Source of the DNA: Draconibacterium orientale
Lineage (GTDB): Bacteria; Bacteroidota; Bacteroidia; Bacteroidales; JAADGE01
NCBI GenBank assembly: GCA_020721645.1
Contig: DYMH01000014.1
Location: 1-45,196 of the forward strand
Direction: 5' to 3'
Length of the DNA stretch: 45,196 nt
This document shows, in pieces, positions 30,913-39,996 of the stretch. A program made the position numbers and the translations under genes. The notes under the pieces were generated by a model, which saw nothing but the letters and a program-made list of their open reading frames with translations, was not told the origin of the DNA and did not search any database. Position 1 is the first letter of the stretch. Every line of letters starts with the position of its first letter.

Positions 30913-32373
30913 TTATTTTGAAGGGATATTTTTGAGTGTTTCTGTTAAAAATTCCCAAAATTTCTTAACCGAAGCGATATGAACTTTTTCATCAGGCGAG
31001 TGTGGGAAACGAATTGTAGGTCCAAACGAAATCATGTCCCATTTTGGATATACACCGCCCAACAAACCACATTCTAAGCCGGCATGAATAATTTTCACTT
31101 CCGGCACTTTGCCGAATTGTTTGTTGTACATCTCTTTCATGGTGTTAAGAATCGAAGAGTTGAAATCAGGTCGCCAGCCCGGGTATTCGCCTTCGTGAGT
31201 TACTTGGGCACCGGCAAGTGTGAAAATACTTTCAATTTCTTCTTTTAAATTATCTTTTGCCGAATCAACCGAGCTTCTTACTAAATTTCCGATAAGAATT
31301 TTCCCTTTTTCCGATTTAACGATTGCCAAATTAGTCGAAGTTTCGGGAATTTCCGGCATATTGTCCACAAAACGAACTGCTCCGTGAATGGTACTGCGTA
31401 TAGCAAAAATCAAATTTTTTGTGGTTTTTTTATCCATTACAAATTTCGGAGTTTCGCTTTTTTCTAATTTAAAAATAAATCCGGGATCCACTTCTTTCAA
31501 TTCGGTCTTAATAATATTTTCAAATTCAAGGGCGTATTTTTGAAGTTTTGAGGCTTCCGAATTCGCAACCGTAATCACTGCAAAAGCTTCGCGGGGGATT
31601 GCATTGCGAAGCGAACCTCCGTCGATTGATGATAAGCGTATTTCATGATTTTTTAAAGCATGCCATAAAAATCTGAAAATGATTTTGTTAGCATTCCCAC
31701 GTTGTAAAGGAATATCCACGCCCGAGTGTCCGCCTTTCAAACCGGAAACAGATACTTTAAAAGCTGTTGATTTTGCGGGAACATCTTTCTTTTCATAGGT
31801 CATAACGGCTGATGTATCGACGCCGCCTGCACAACCAATATAGAGTTCGCCTTCATCTTCCGAATCGAGGTTCATTAAAATATCACCGTACAACATGCCG
31901 GCTTTTAACCCGAATGCTCCCGTCATGCCGGTTTCTTCATCACACGTGAAAAGGGCTTCAATGGGACCGTGAGGTAAATCTTTCGATTCCAAAATCGACA
32001 TAATTGCAGCAACTCCCATGCCATTGTCGGCTCCCAAAGTTGTTCCTTTGGCTGTTACCCAGTCGCCGTCAACAAAAGCTTGAATCGGGTCCTTTTTAAA
32101 ATCATGTATTGTGTCCGAATTTTTTTGCGGAACCATATCCAAATGCCCTTGTAATATCACTCCTCTACGTTTCTCCAAACCTTTTGTTGCAGGTTTGCGA
32201 ATGATGATGTTGCCAACTTCGTCTTTGATTGTTTCCAATCCAAGTTTTTCGCCGAAAGACATCATAAATTCCTGAATTTTATCTTCGCTTTTCGAGGGGC
32301 GGGGAATTTGAGTTAAAGAGACGAAATTTTTCCAAACCTGTTTAGGTTCTAATTTTAAGAGTTCTTTATTCAT
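30913..32373 (-). CDS. pepD: Aminoacyl-histidine dipeptidase (M20 family)
   Basis: This 486-residue M20C peptidase has zinc ligands His77 and catalytic Asp79 in QGHLDMVPQ, Asp116 in LGADNGMG, and Glu146-Glu147 in CDEETGM. The C-terminal histidine is probably in FGPTIRFPHSPDE. A dimerisation/lid domain (about 200-390) interrupts the catalytic domain as usual. It cleaves Xaa-His dipeptides such as carnosine and other short peptides in the cytoplasm. Full length, monocistronic, with a -7 box at 32410-32417 and a terminator. Confidence 0.94.
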   Translation of the reverse strand: MNKELLKLEPKQVWKNFVSLTQIPRPSKSEDKIQEFMMSFGEKLGLETIKDEVGNIIIRKPATKGLEKRRGVILQGHLDMVPQKNSDTIHDFKKDPIQAFVDGDWVTAKGTTLGADNGMGVAAIMSILESKDLPHGPIEALFTCDEETGMTGAFGLKAGMLYGDILMNLDSEDEGELYIGCAGGVDTSAVMTYEKKDVPAKSTAFKVSVSGLKGGHSGVDIPLQRGNANKIIFRFLWHALKNHEIRLSSIDGGSLRNAIPREAFAVITVANSEASKLQKYALEFENIIKTELKEVDPGFIFKLEKSETPKFVMDKKTTKNLIFAIRSTIHGAVRFVDNMPEIPETSTNLAIVKSEKGKILIGNLVRSSVDSAKDNLKEEIESIFTLAGAQVTHEGEYPGWRPDFNSSILNTMKEMYNKQFGKVPEVKIIHAGLECGLLGGVYPKWDMISFGPTIRFPHSPDEKVHIASVKKFWEFLTETLKNIPSK

Positions 32374-32923
32374 ATTATGTTGTATTTTTTGTTTTTATAT
32401 ATTTTGTCCCAAATATAGATTTTTTATTTTGATTCAGGAAAGATTTTATACGATTTTAATTTGTGAATGAATTTATTTTCGTTTTTTGTTTTCGTATAAT
32501 TCTGAAATATACAATATTGCCGGTTTGGGTACTTAAAATAGTGTTTTTCAACGCAAGTTCGTCATATTAATAAGAATGACTTGTTGATGTATCTTTTTAA
32601 TAAAATTTTTCCGACATTAAACAGTGTTCCTATTATCGGTGTTACTCTTTTTTTTCTTGTAAAAACTCATTTTCTCATTATAATTTCTTGAAAAAAGAAA
32701 AATATTTTGTCGGACTTTATTATTTGCGGCTTTCAATATTATAACGTTTGAGAAGAGGAAACCGGCTGTTTTATTCATACGGGCATCGATGCTGCGACTC
32801 AGGATTTTATATTTTCAAAAAAAAAATTACTATCTTTCGGCAATTTTCAGAACGAGGGTGTCGATACAATTTTGCCTGAAACATTCCGACTTTATAAACG
32901 ATTCATTAATTAATTTGATAAAC
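32374..32923. other. Long divergent gene-free region upstream of the ketosynthase gene
   Basis: 550 bp between the starts of pepD and the ketosynthase gene. I see the pepD -7 box (32410-32417) and a near-consensus TATCTTTC at 32831-32838 that could drive the ketosynthase gene. No repeat family found elsewhere in the window, no tRNA and no protein-like frame was seen. The open frame extending the ketosynthase upstream to 32789 is not protein-like. Confidence 0.6.
32410..32417 (-). promoter_or_regulatory. -7 box of pepD
   Basis: The minus strand reads TATATTTG (TAnnTTTG), 37 bases before the pepD ATG. No -33 box at the canonical distance. Confidence 0.5.
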
Positions 32924-34000
32924 ATGAAGTATCTCAACAGTGTAATAACCGGCACCGGACGCTATATTCCAACCGAAATAGTAAAAAACAGCGATTTCTT
33001 GAATCATGAATTTTACGATGAAAATAATAATAAACTCGATGCTCCCGGAAATGTTATTATCGACAAATTCGTTGAAATTACAGGAATTCAGGAACGCCGC
33101 TATGTAACTCCCGAATTGCATTCTTCGGACATTGCCGCAATTGCAGCCGAAAGAGCCATAGAAAATGCAAATATCGACCCCGAAACTCTCGATTATATTA
33201 TTGTTGCCCATAATTTTGGTGATGTAATTATTGATACCATTCAAACCGATGCGGTTCCGAGCTTGGCTTCCAGGGTAAAACACAAATTACAAATCGAAAA
33301 TCCGTATTGTATTGCTTACGACATACTTTTCGGTTGCCCCGGCTGGATTCAGGGGGTTATACAAGCCGATGCCTTTATAAAAGCCGGAATTGCAAAAAAA
33401 GTATTAGTCATCGGCAGCGAAACTCTGTCGCGGGTTATCGACCCACACGACAGAGATTCTATGATATATGCCGACGGAGCCGGAGCAACGGTTGTGGAAG
33501 CTGTTGAAAGCGATGAAAAGAAAGGATTTTTGGCTTCATCGGCAGTTTCGCATACCAAAAACGAAGCATATTATCTGTTTATGGGAAAATCCAACAAGCC
33601 CGATTCTGATAAAAAAATCAGATATATAAAAATGTTCGGACGGAAAATATATGAATACGCACTTTCAAACGTACCGCCCGCAATGAAATTAGCTTTGGAA
33701 CGTGCCGAAGTTGATATTACGGAAGTGAAAAAGGTATTAATTCATCAAGCAAACGAAAAAATGGACGAGGCAATGATAAAACGTCTCTATAAATTGTATA
33801 AAATCAACGAAGTGCCCGAAAAAATAATGCCAATGAGCATTCATCGCCTCGGAAACAGTTCGGTGGCAACCGTCCCGACACTTTTCGACCGTTTGCGGCG
33901 CGATGAATGTGCAACACACGAAATCAACGAGGGCGATATACTCGTTTTTGCCTCAGTGGGTGCAGGAATGAATGCAAATTCGTTTGTTTATAGATATTAG
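32924..34000 (+). CDS. 3-oxoacyl-ACP synthase III-like ketosynthase
   Basis: This 358-residue thiolase-fold enzyme of the FabH type has the full catalytic triad: Cys138 in LFGCPGW, His274 in IHQANEK and Asn311 in LGNSS. ATG at 32924 gives the normal start (NSVITGTGRYIPTE). The longer frame from 32789 adds 45 residues with no family character. FabH begins fatty acid synthesis by condensing acetyl-CoA with malonyl-ACP. This protein has an insertion around residues 30-45 (DENNNKLDAPGNV) typical of a Bacteroidota subgroup beside classical FabH, and no other fab gene is adjacent. It may therefore make a specialised acyl chain rather than be the housekeeping FabH. Confidence 0.87.
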   Translation: MKYLNSVITGTGRYIPTEIVKNSDFLNHEFYDENNNKLDAPGNVIIDKFVEITGIQERRYVTPELHSSDIAAIAAERAIENANIDPETLDYIIVAHNFGDVIIDTIQTDAVPSLASRVKHKLQIENPYCIAYDILFGCPGWIQGVIQADAFIKAGIAKKVLVIGSETLSRVIDPHDRDSMIYADGAGATVVEAVESDEKKGFLASSAVSHTKNEAYYLFMGKSNKPDSDKKIRYIKMFGRKIYEYALSNVPPAMKLALERAEVDITEVKKVLIHQANEKMDEAMIKRLYKLYKINEVPEKIMPMSIHRLGNSSVATVPTLFDRLRRDECATHEINEGDILVFASVGAGMNANSFVYRY

Positions 34001-34133
34001 CAAACAGAATCGTTGTTTGTAAATGTATCCACACATTTTATTTTAGAAATCAATCTGTTTTTATCGATACGAAAACTGTTTTCAGACATATTATTAAATA
34101 GATTTTCAGATAGGAAGTTTTTAATTTTTATTC

Positions 34134-34141
34134 TAATTTTG
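34134..34141 (+). promoter_or_regulatory. Possible -7 box of nifJ
   Basis: TAATTTTG matches TAnnTTTG. It would give a leader of about 110 nt. No correctly placed -33 TTTG. Confidence 0.4.
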
Positions 34142-34258
34142 TACCATTCAAAAAAAATATATTTAAAATCAAAACGAACTATCGTTATTTAAAGAAGAAT
34201 CAATAAATTAATCTGTAGTTTTTAAATACAAACTACAATCTACTAATTAATAAACATC

Positions 34259-37200
34259 ATGGCAAAAAAATTCATTACTTGTGAAGGAAACTACGCCGCA
34301 GCCCACGTTGCATATATGTTTAGCGAAGTTGCCGCAATTTATCCTATCACACCTTCGTCGGATATGGCGGAATATGTCGATACATGGTCGGCACACGGTA
34401 AAAAAAATCTATTCGGAACAACAGTAAAAGTTGCCGAAATGCAATCGGAAGGCGGAGCTGCCGGTGCAGTACACGGTTCGCTTCAAGCAGGTTCTTTAAC
34501 ATCAACTTACACCGCTTCTCAGGGTCTTCTTTTGATGATTCCTAACATGTACAAAATGGCAGGCGAATTGTTACCGGCTGTTTTCCATGTCAGTGCAAGA
34601 AGTTTGGCGGCTCAGGCATTATCAATTTTTGGCGACCACAGTGATGTGATGTCGTGTCGGCAAGCCGGATTTGCGATGTTGGCAACTTCGAGTGCACAGC
34701 AAATCATGGACATTGCGCCTATTGCACATTTGGCTGCAATTAAAACACGAATTCCGTTTATGCACTTTTTCGATGGTTTTAGAACATCACACGAAATAAC
34801 AAAAGTTGAATTACCCGATGAAGCCGAATTGTACAAACTCATCGACCAAAAAGCACTTCAAGAATTTCGCGACCGTGCTTTGAGTTCAACAGCCCCGGTT
34901 ACACGCGGAACAGCTCAAAATCCCGATATTTATTTTCAAGCCCGCGAAGCCGCTTCGCATCTCTACGACCCGATTGCCGATGTGGTGAACGACTACATGA
35001 AAGAAATCACACGAATGACCGGTCGCCCCTATGCACCTTTCAGCTATTTCGGCGATGCCGATGCCGAAAACGTGATTGTGGCGATGGGTTCGGTAACTCA
35101 AACAATCAAGGAAGTTATTGAATATCTGAAAGAAAAAGAAGGTAAAAAAGTCGGCTTAATGATTGTTCATTTATATCGACCTTTCTCCGCAAAATATTTC
35201 ATGCAAGCACTTCCCAAAACAGTTAAAAAAATTACTGTATTGGACAGAACAAAAGAGCCCGGTGCAAACGGCGATCCTTTGTATTTAGATGTTGTTGAAT
35301 TATATGCCGGCATCAACAATGCACCGCAAATACTTGCCGGTCGTTATGGATTAAGCTCCAAAGACACGACTCCTGCTCAAATTATTTCGGTTTATCAAAA
35401 CATGGAACGCAATGAACCAAAAAACAAATTTGTGATTGGTATTGTGGACGATGTTAAATTTACAAATCTTCCTTTACTTCCGGAAATCAGTACGGTTCCC
35501 AAAGGAACTTTTGAAGGAAAATTCTGGGGTTTGGGTGCCGATGGAACCGTTGGTGCAAACAAAAATTCGATTAAAATAATAGGAGATCATACCACAAAAT
35601 ATGTTCAGGGATATTTTGCCTACGATTCAAAAAAATCAGGCGGAATCACTGTTTCACATTTACGTTTCGGCGATAAATTGATACGTTCCACATATTTGGT
35701 CAAACAACCCGATTTTGTTGCTTGTTCCATGCCGAATTATTTGTACAAATACGATGTTCTCGAAGGCATCAAAAAAGGCGGTTCTTTCCTTATGAACAGC
35801 ACTTGGAGTGTCGAAGAAACAATTAATCACTTGCCCGAAAATGTTAAAAAATCTTTGGCAGTGAATGAAATAAATTTCTATATTATCAATGCAACGGATA
35901 TTGCATCGGAAATTGGTTTGGGCGGAAGAACAAATACCATTATGCAAGCCGCATTTTTCAAGGTTTCAAATGTCATTCCCTACGAATTGGCAGTAGAACA
36001 AATGAAAAATGCCATTTATAAAACCTACGGCAAAAAAGGCGATAAAATAGTTCAAATGAACTATGCAGCTGTTGATAAGGGCGGCGAAAATATCGTTAAA
36101 ATCACTGTTCCCGGCGAATGGAAAAATTTAGAAGGCAAAACCGAATTTACAAAAACAGCAAATAATGTTCCTGATTTTGTGAAAAACATTATGAATCCAA
36201 TCAATGCTTTGAAAGGCGATGAGTTGCCTGTCAGTGCATTCTTGGGTCGCGAAGACGGAACTTTCCCTGCCGGAACCACACAATACGAAAAACGCGGTAT
36301 CGCAGTTACTGTTCCCACGTGGATTGCCTCAAATTGTATTCAATGCAACCAATGTGCTTATGTTTGTCCTCACGCTTGCATTCGCCCCTTCTTGGCAACC
36401 GAAGAAGAAGCCAAAAACGCTCCGGCAGGCACCGATTTCGTTAAAGGTATCGGACAAACGAAAGATTATCAATTCCGTATCCAAGTAAGCACATTAGACT
36501 GTACCGGTTGCGGTTCATGTGCCGACGTTTGTCCGTCGAAAGAAAAATCATTGGTAATGGTTACTTTGGACGATAAATTGAAAGGTGAAGAAGAACGTTG
36601 GAGCTATTTCCACAATACGGTTGGATATAAAGATACCGTTTTGGAAAAAGACAAAGCAATAAAAAACACGCAATTTGCACGTCCTCTGTTCGAGTTCTCC
36701 GGGGCTTGTGCCGGTTGCGGCGAAACACCGTATATCAAATTAGCAACACAATTGTACGGCGATTCGATGACCATTTCCAACGCAACAGGTTGTTCTTCAA
36801 TTTACGGCGGAACAGCTCCGGCAACACCCTATGTTGCAAACGAAAACGGTGAAGGTCCGGCTTGGGCAAATTCATTGTTTGAAGATAACGCAGAATATGG
36901 CTACGGAATCGCAATTTCGAACCGAAAACAGCGAGAAACCATCGAATTGATTATGAAAGAAGCAATTTCGACCGGAGTTTCGGCTGAAATAAAAGCTGTT
37001 TTTGAAGAATGGATTGCAGTTCGCGAAAAAACCGGAGAATCCAAGATACTTGCTCCCAAAGTGATTGCTGCACTGCAAAACGAAAAAGCAGAATATGCTC
37101 AAAAAATCCTCGCAGTTAAAAAATATTTGACCAAACAGTCGATTTGGATTATTGGCGGCGACGGCTGGGCTTACGACATCGGATACGGCGGATTAGACCA

Positions 37201-37801
37201 CGTACTGGCTTCCGGCGAGGACATCAACGTTTTAGTTTTGGATACCGAAGTGTATTCAAACACCGGCGGACAGTCTTCAAAATCATCGCCCACAGCTTCG
37301 GTTGCCAAATTTGCAGCTTCCGGTAAACGTGTTCGTAAAAAAGACCTCGGAGCAATAACGATGACTTACGGTTACATATACACCGCACAAATTGCCATGG
37401 GAGCAAATCAAGGTCAAACTTTGAAAGCCATGAAAGAAGCCGAAGCATATCCCGGACCATCATTAATTATTGCATATTCGCCTTGTATTGCACACGGACT
37501 GCGAGCCGGAATGGATAAGGTACAAGACGAAGAAAAACGAGCCGTAGAATGTGGTTATTGGACTTTGTATCGTTACAATCCTTTGTTGGAAGAAGAAGGC
37601 AAAAATCCTTTTGTTTTAGATTCGCGACCACCGAAATATGAGCTCTTTAAGGATTTCCTTTTGGGAGAAGTTCGTTTTAATACTTTGAAACAATCGTTCC
37701 CCGAAGATGCTGAAATGCTCTTTGCAGCAGCACAAAGTGATTCGGAATGGCGATTTAATTATTTTAAAAAATTGTCTGAAACAAATTATTTCAAAGAATA
37801 A
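34259..37801 (+). CDS. nifJ: Pyruvate:ferredoxin (flavodoxin) oxidoreductase
   Basis: This 1180-residue single-chain PFOR has all domains in order. The N-terminal pyrimidine-binding domain contains YPITPSSDMAEY, then come the transketolase-C-like and gamma domains. Two 4Fe-4S motifs follow (CIQCNQCAYVCP from Cys693 and CTGCGSCADVCP from Cys748). The TPP domain starts with CAGCGETPY (Cys817) and GGDGWAYDIGYGG. It oxidises pyruvate to acetyl-CoA and CO2, reducing ferredoxin, and is oxygen-sensitive, which points to anaerobic metabolism. Full length. It is monocistronic with a strong terminator at 37812-37843. Confidence 0.97.
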   Translation: MAKKFITCEGNYAAAHVAYMFSEVAAIYPITPSSDMAEYVDTWSAHGKKNLFGTTVKVAEMQSEGGAAGAVHGSLQAGSLTSTYTASQGLLLMIPNMYKMAGELLPAVFHVSARSLAAQALSIFGDHSDVMSCRQAGFAMLATSSAQQIMDIAPIAHLAAIKTRIPFMHFFDGFRTSHEITKVELPDEAELYKLIDQKALQEFRDRALSSTAPVTRGTAQNPDIYFQAREAASHLYDPIADVVNDYMKEITRMTGRPYAPFSYFGDADAENVIVAMGSVTQTIKEVIEYLKEKEGKKVGLMIVHLYRPFSAKYFMQALPKTVKKITVLDRTKEPGANGDPLYLDVVELYAGINNAPQILAGRYGLSSKDTTPAQIISVYQNMERNEPKNKFVIGIVDDVKFTNLPLLPEISTVPKGTFEGKFWGLGADGTVGANKNSIKIIGDHTTKYVQGYFAYDSKKSGGITVSHLRFGDKLIRSTYLVKQPDFVACSMPNYLYKYDVLEGIKKGGSFLMNSTWSVEETINHLPENVKKSLAVNEINFYIINATDIASEIGLGGRTNTIMQAAFFKVSNVIPYELAVEQMKNAIYKTYGKKGDKIVQMNYAAVDKGGENIVKITVPGEWKNLEGKTEFTKTANNVPDFVKNIMNPINALKGDELPVSAFLGREDGTFPAGTTQYEKRGIAVTVPTWIASNCIQCNQCAYVCPHACIRPFLATEEEAKNAPAGTDFVKGIGQTKDYQFRIQVSTLDCTGCGSCADVCPSKEKSLVMVTLDDKLKGEEERWSYFHNTVGYKDTVLEKDKAIKNTQFARPLFEFSGACAGCGETPYIKLATQLYGDSMTISNATGCSSIYGGTAPATPYVANENGEGPAWANSLFEDNAEYGYGIAISNRKQRETIELIMKEAISTGVSAEIKAVFEEWIAVREKTGESKILAPKVIAALQNEKAEYAQKILAVKKYLTKQSIWIIGGDGWAYDIGYGGLDHVLASGEDINVLVLDTEVYSNTGGQSSKSSPTASVAKFAASGKRVRKKDLGAITMTYGYIYTAQIAMGANQGQTLKAMKEAEAYPGPSLIIAYSPCIAHGLRAGMDKVQDEEKRAVECGYWTLYRYNPLLEEEGKNPFVLDSRPPKYELFKDFLLGEVRFNTLKQSFPEDAEMLFAAAQSDSEWRFNYFKKLSETNYFKE

Positions 37802-37811
37802 GTAAACAAAG

Positions 37812-37843
37812 AAAGTCCCGAGCATAAGTTCGGGACTTTTTAC
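37812..37843 (+). terminator. Intrinsic terminator of nifJ
   Basis: AAAGTCCCGA (37812-37821) pairs perfectly with TCGGGACTTT (37830-37839) across an 8-base loop, with a T run after it, 10 bases past the nifJ stop. Confidence 0.88.
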
Positions 37844-37889
37844 AAATTATTTGTTGGGGATCTGTTTGTCTTTGTTATTTGAAATCAAA

Positions 37890-37980
37890 TAAGTAATTAA
37901 TAATTGTTATCGAAGTAATAATTTGATTTTGATAAGAATACGAAAATTATAAAATACAAGCAACTCTGTCCGAATACATA
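37890..37980 (+). repeat. Family B repeat, copy B4 (91 bp)
   Basis: It starts TAAGTAATTA and carries the core GAAGTAATAATTTGATTTTG and AGAATACG block. The right end has decayed to GAATACATA where other copies have GATTACTTA. It lies after the nifJ terminator. Confidence 0.82.
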
Positions 37981-38019
37981 AAACGGCTTTACAGATCATA
38001 TTACAATTATCTTTAAATT

Positions 38020-38080
38020 CTTATTTTCAGCATTATAACTTTATAATCTTTCAACTTCATAACTTTTTAAACTGGACTCA
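38020..38080 (+). repeat. Dispersed 61-bp repeat C, copy C2
   Basis: It aligns gap-free to 16772-16832 with 53 of 61 identical positions and begins CTTATTTTCAG. Confidence 0.75.
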
Positions 38081-38105
38081 ATCAAGTTTTTATAAAACGA
38101 TGACG

Positions 38106-38145
38106 AAGTGGTTTCGGATTTCCGGAGCCTCTTTTTATTTTTTTT
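38106..38145 (+). terminator. Orphan intrinsic terminator-like hairpin
   Basis: GGTTTCGG (38110-38117), loop ATTT, CCGGAGCC (38122-38129): an 8-bp stem with two G-T pairs. It can be extended after one mismatch and is followed by a long T-rich tract. The nearest upstream gene, nifJ, ends 300 bases earlier and has its own terminator. Confidence 0.65.
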
Positions 38146-38320
38146 AATGAAGAAAATTGCATGTTTGAGACAAATAATTAATTTTAATAATTTGAACAAT
38201 AGTAAGTTCCTTTCAAGTATAAATAAAAATAATACTCAACAAATGATAAGATAAGAGTAAAATTGTTAAATTATACTTTACAAATTGGCTTGAACATCAA
38301 ATTGTTTTGACAATAAAATA

Positions 38321-38351
38321 TTTGATTCAATAAGAATTTTATTTATATTTG
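38321..38351 (+). promoter_or_regulatory. Consensus promoter of the MerR-family gene
   Basis: TTTG at 38321-38324, 19 bases, TATATTTG at 38344-38351: an exact consensus match. Transcription would start near 38358, which rules out the in-frame ATG at 38349 as the translation start and supports ATG 38424. Confidence 0.78.
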
Positions 38352-38423
38352 TTTGAAAAGTTTTTTTTCGGAAGTTTTATAAAAACTATTCAAACAAAAA
38401 ACCAAAACAAAATCAATGCTTCT

Positions 38424-38759
38424 ATGGACGAAGAAGAACCTAAAATCGAAAAACTTTTTTTTACAATCGGAGAAGTTGCCGAGCAATTTAAAGTAAATAC
38501 TTCGTTGATTCGCTATTGGGAAAAAGAATTTACAATACTCAAACCCAAGAAAAATAAAAAGGGCAATCGACTTTTTACTCAAAAAGACATCGACAATTTG
38601 CATTTGATCTATCACTACGTCAAAGAGCGAGGAATGACATTAAGCGGTGCAAAGCTAAAAATGAAGGACAATCGAGAGGATACAGTCAATAATTTTGAGG
38701 CGGTGAAAAAATTGAAAGACATTCGACAACAACTTCTCGAAATAAAAGACGCAATGTAG
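38424..38759 (+). CDS. MerR-family transcriptional regulator
   Basis: This 111-residue protein has a MerR-type winged helix: LFFTIGEVAEQFKVNTSLIRYWEKEF forms the helix-turn-helix region (residues about 10-36) and the wing is in KGNRLFTQKDID. A short helix that could dimerise lies at 85-111. There is no ligand-binding domain and no cysteine metal site, so it belongs to the short MerR-like group common in Bacteroidota rather than to metal sensors. Targets are unknown. The start was moved from 38349 to 38424 because the longer frame begins inside the -7 promoter box. Confidence 0.9.
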   Translation: MDEEEPKIEKLFFTIGEVAEQFKVNTSLIRYWEKEFTILKPKKNKKGNRLFTQKDIDNLHLIYHYVKERGMTLSGAKLKMKDNREDTVNNFEAVKKLKDIRQQLLEIKDAM

Positions 38760-38893
38760 TTGCTTAAAAAAAGTGAAAAAATATTTCGGATTATACTAAA
38801 AACAGTTTATTTGGTTACTTTTATATATTTGTAAGTATTTAATAATTAGCACATAATCACATCAAATAATCAATTATTCAGAGTATATCAAAA

Positions 38894-39994
38894 TCAGAAA
38901 CAATATCCAAAGCCAAATTCAATAAAATCGGCAGCCGAAAAGTATGTTTTTAAAGTGATATTCGCTAACAGATGTTTTGAGAATTTGTATCGAAATCCAA
39001 ATCGACTGTAAACATACTGATAAGTGTAAGGTCGCCACAACAAATAGGTGCCGAATTGCATGGTAAAACTGACCTTTCCGAAAACGTAATCGCCCGAAAT
39101 ATGTAACCCCGGATAAACGGGGTCTTTCTTTTTGGTGTCGGTATCCGTTTCGCTGATATTTTGTGGTTCGAGTGCTTGGTCGAAAAACAAGTCCAACCCA
39201 CCGCCTCGTGCAAATTTGGCTGTTATTTGTTTAGAATATTCAGCCGAAACAGAACCTACAATGTATTCCTTTTTGCCCACAATATCAAGTTGATGAACAC
39301 CGGTTGTGAGAATTACAAAATAATTTGTAATGCTTTGGAATGGTATTTTTTCGAGATTTCCTAACTTTTTTGAGCGATTTTTATCCAAGATAACACCTGC
39401 CGAAATCCCTACAAGATTGATTCCCTGATTCGGTATTTTAATAGCTCCGTTTGAGTAATGTGTGATTCCGATTCCTGCCAGAAACTTGATGTTTCTTGTT
39501 AAATTTATTTCCGTTTCGAAACCTGCAAAGATGTGAATATTAAAATGACTGCCGATGACGGTATTCAATACATTGCTGTCTGTATCGAAATGTTTGGTTA
39601 AATATGCAATTCCTTCGGCAAATTTGTAATTAACCGAAAATTTTTTTCGCTCGAAAATCGGGTGGCGAATAAAAAAAAATGTGCTGTATGCTTTTCCTAA
39701 TATTTGAGGGTTATTGAAATCCGAAAACATGAAACCCATTCCGACAATTGGAAATCGATGCACTTTTTGCCATATTTTAGAAGTGTCCGAGCGAAAACCT
39801 AATGAAACTTCTGCCGAGCTCACAAATCCTTTTGCCAAATATTGAATTGATTTATGATGCGGTATGATAAATCCGCTACGGATATTACATTCAGGAGCCC
39901 GAAAGAAACGATTTTGCCCGAAAATTTTACTCGAAAAAGAAAAACTTATAAATAAGATTAGCAGATATTTGAAAAAGTTTTTTTCAGCGAGCAT
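38894..39994 (-). CDS. Acyloxyacyl hydrolase / PagL-like lipid A 3-O-deacylase
   Basis: This 366-residue outer-membrane beta-barrel protein has a signal peptide (about 1-26, ending KIFGQ). The PagL-type active site is in GITHYSNGAI: His179 and Ser181 followed by Asn182, matching the H-x-S-N motif of the deacylase. It is predicted to remove the acyl chain at position 3 of lipid A in the outer membrane. The Bacteroidota members are about twice as long as Pseudomonas PagL; the extra residues are mostly more barrel or periplasmic strands. Its ATG is 2 bases after the stop of the 1097-residue barrel protein, so the two are translated from one message. Confidence 0.86.
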   Translation of the reverse strand: MLAEKNFFKYLLILFISFSFSSKIFGQNRFFRAPECNIRSGFIIPHHKSIQYLAKGFVSSAEVSLGFRSDTSKIWQKVHRFPIVGMGFMFSDFNNPQILGKAYSTFFFIRHPIFERKKFSVNYKFAEGIAYLTKHFDTDSNVLNTVIGSHFNIHIFAGFETEINLTRNIKFLAGIGITHYSNGAIKIPNQGINLVGISAGVILDKNRSKKLGNLEKIPFQSITNYFVILTTGVHQLDIVGKKEYIVGSVSAEYSKQITAKFARGGGLDLFFDQALEPQNISETDTDTKKKDPVYPGLHISGDYVFGKVSFTMQFGTYLLWRPYTYQYVYSRFGFRYKFSKHLLANITLKTYFSAADFIEFGFGYCF

Positions 39995-39996
39995 GA

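Larger units (their letters stand above)
37802..38423. other. Gene-free region between nifJ and merR
   Basis: 622 bp holding, in order, the nifJ terminator, repeat B4, repeat C2, an orphan terminator-like hairpin (38106-38145) and the merR promoter (38321-38351). No protein-like open frame is present. The hairpin has no known gene upstream, so a small RNA between about 38020 and 38145 is possible. Confidence 0.7.

Noticed and set aside
32789-32923. 45-residue N-terminal extension of the ketosynthase
   Set aside because: No family similarity, and FabH-type proteins start just before the VITGTGRY segment; ATG 32924 fits.
32374-32923. tRNA or riboswitch in the long gap before the ketosynthase
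   Set aside because: I saw no cloverleaf, T-loop GTTCRA box or known riboswitch core; the DNA is plain AT-rich sequence.
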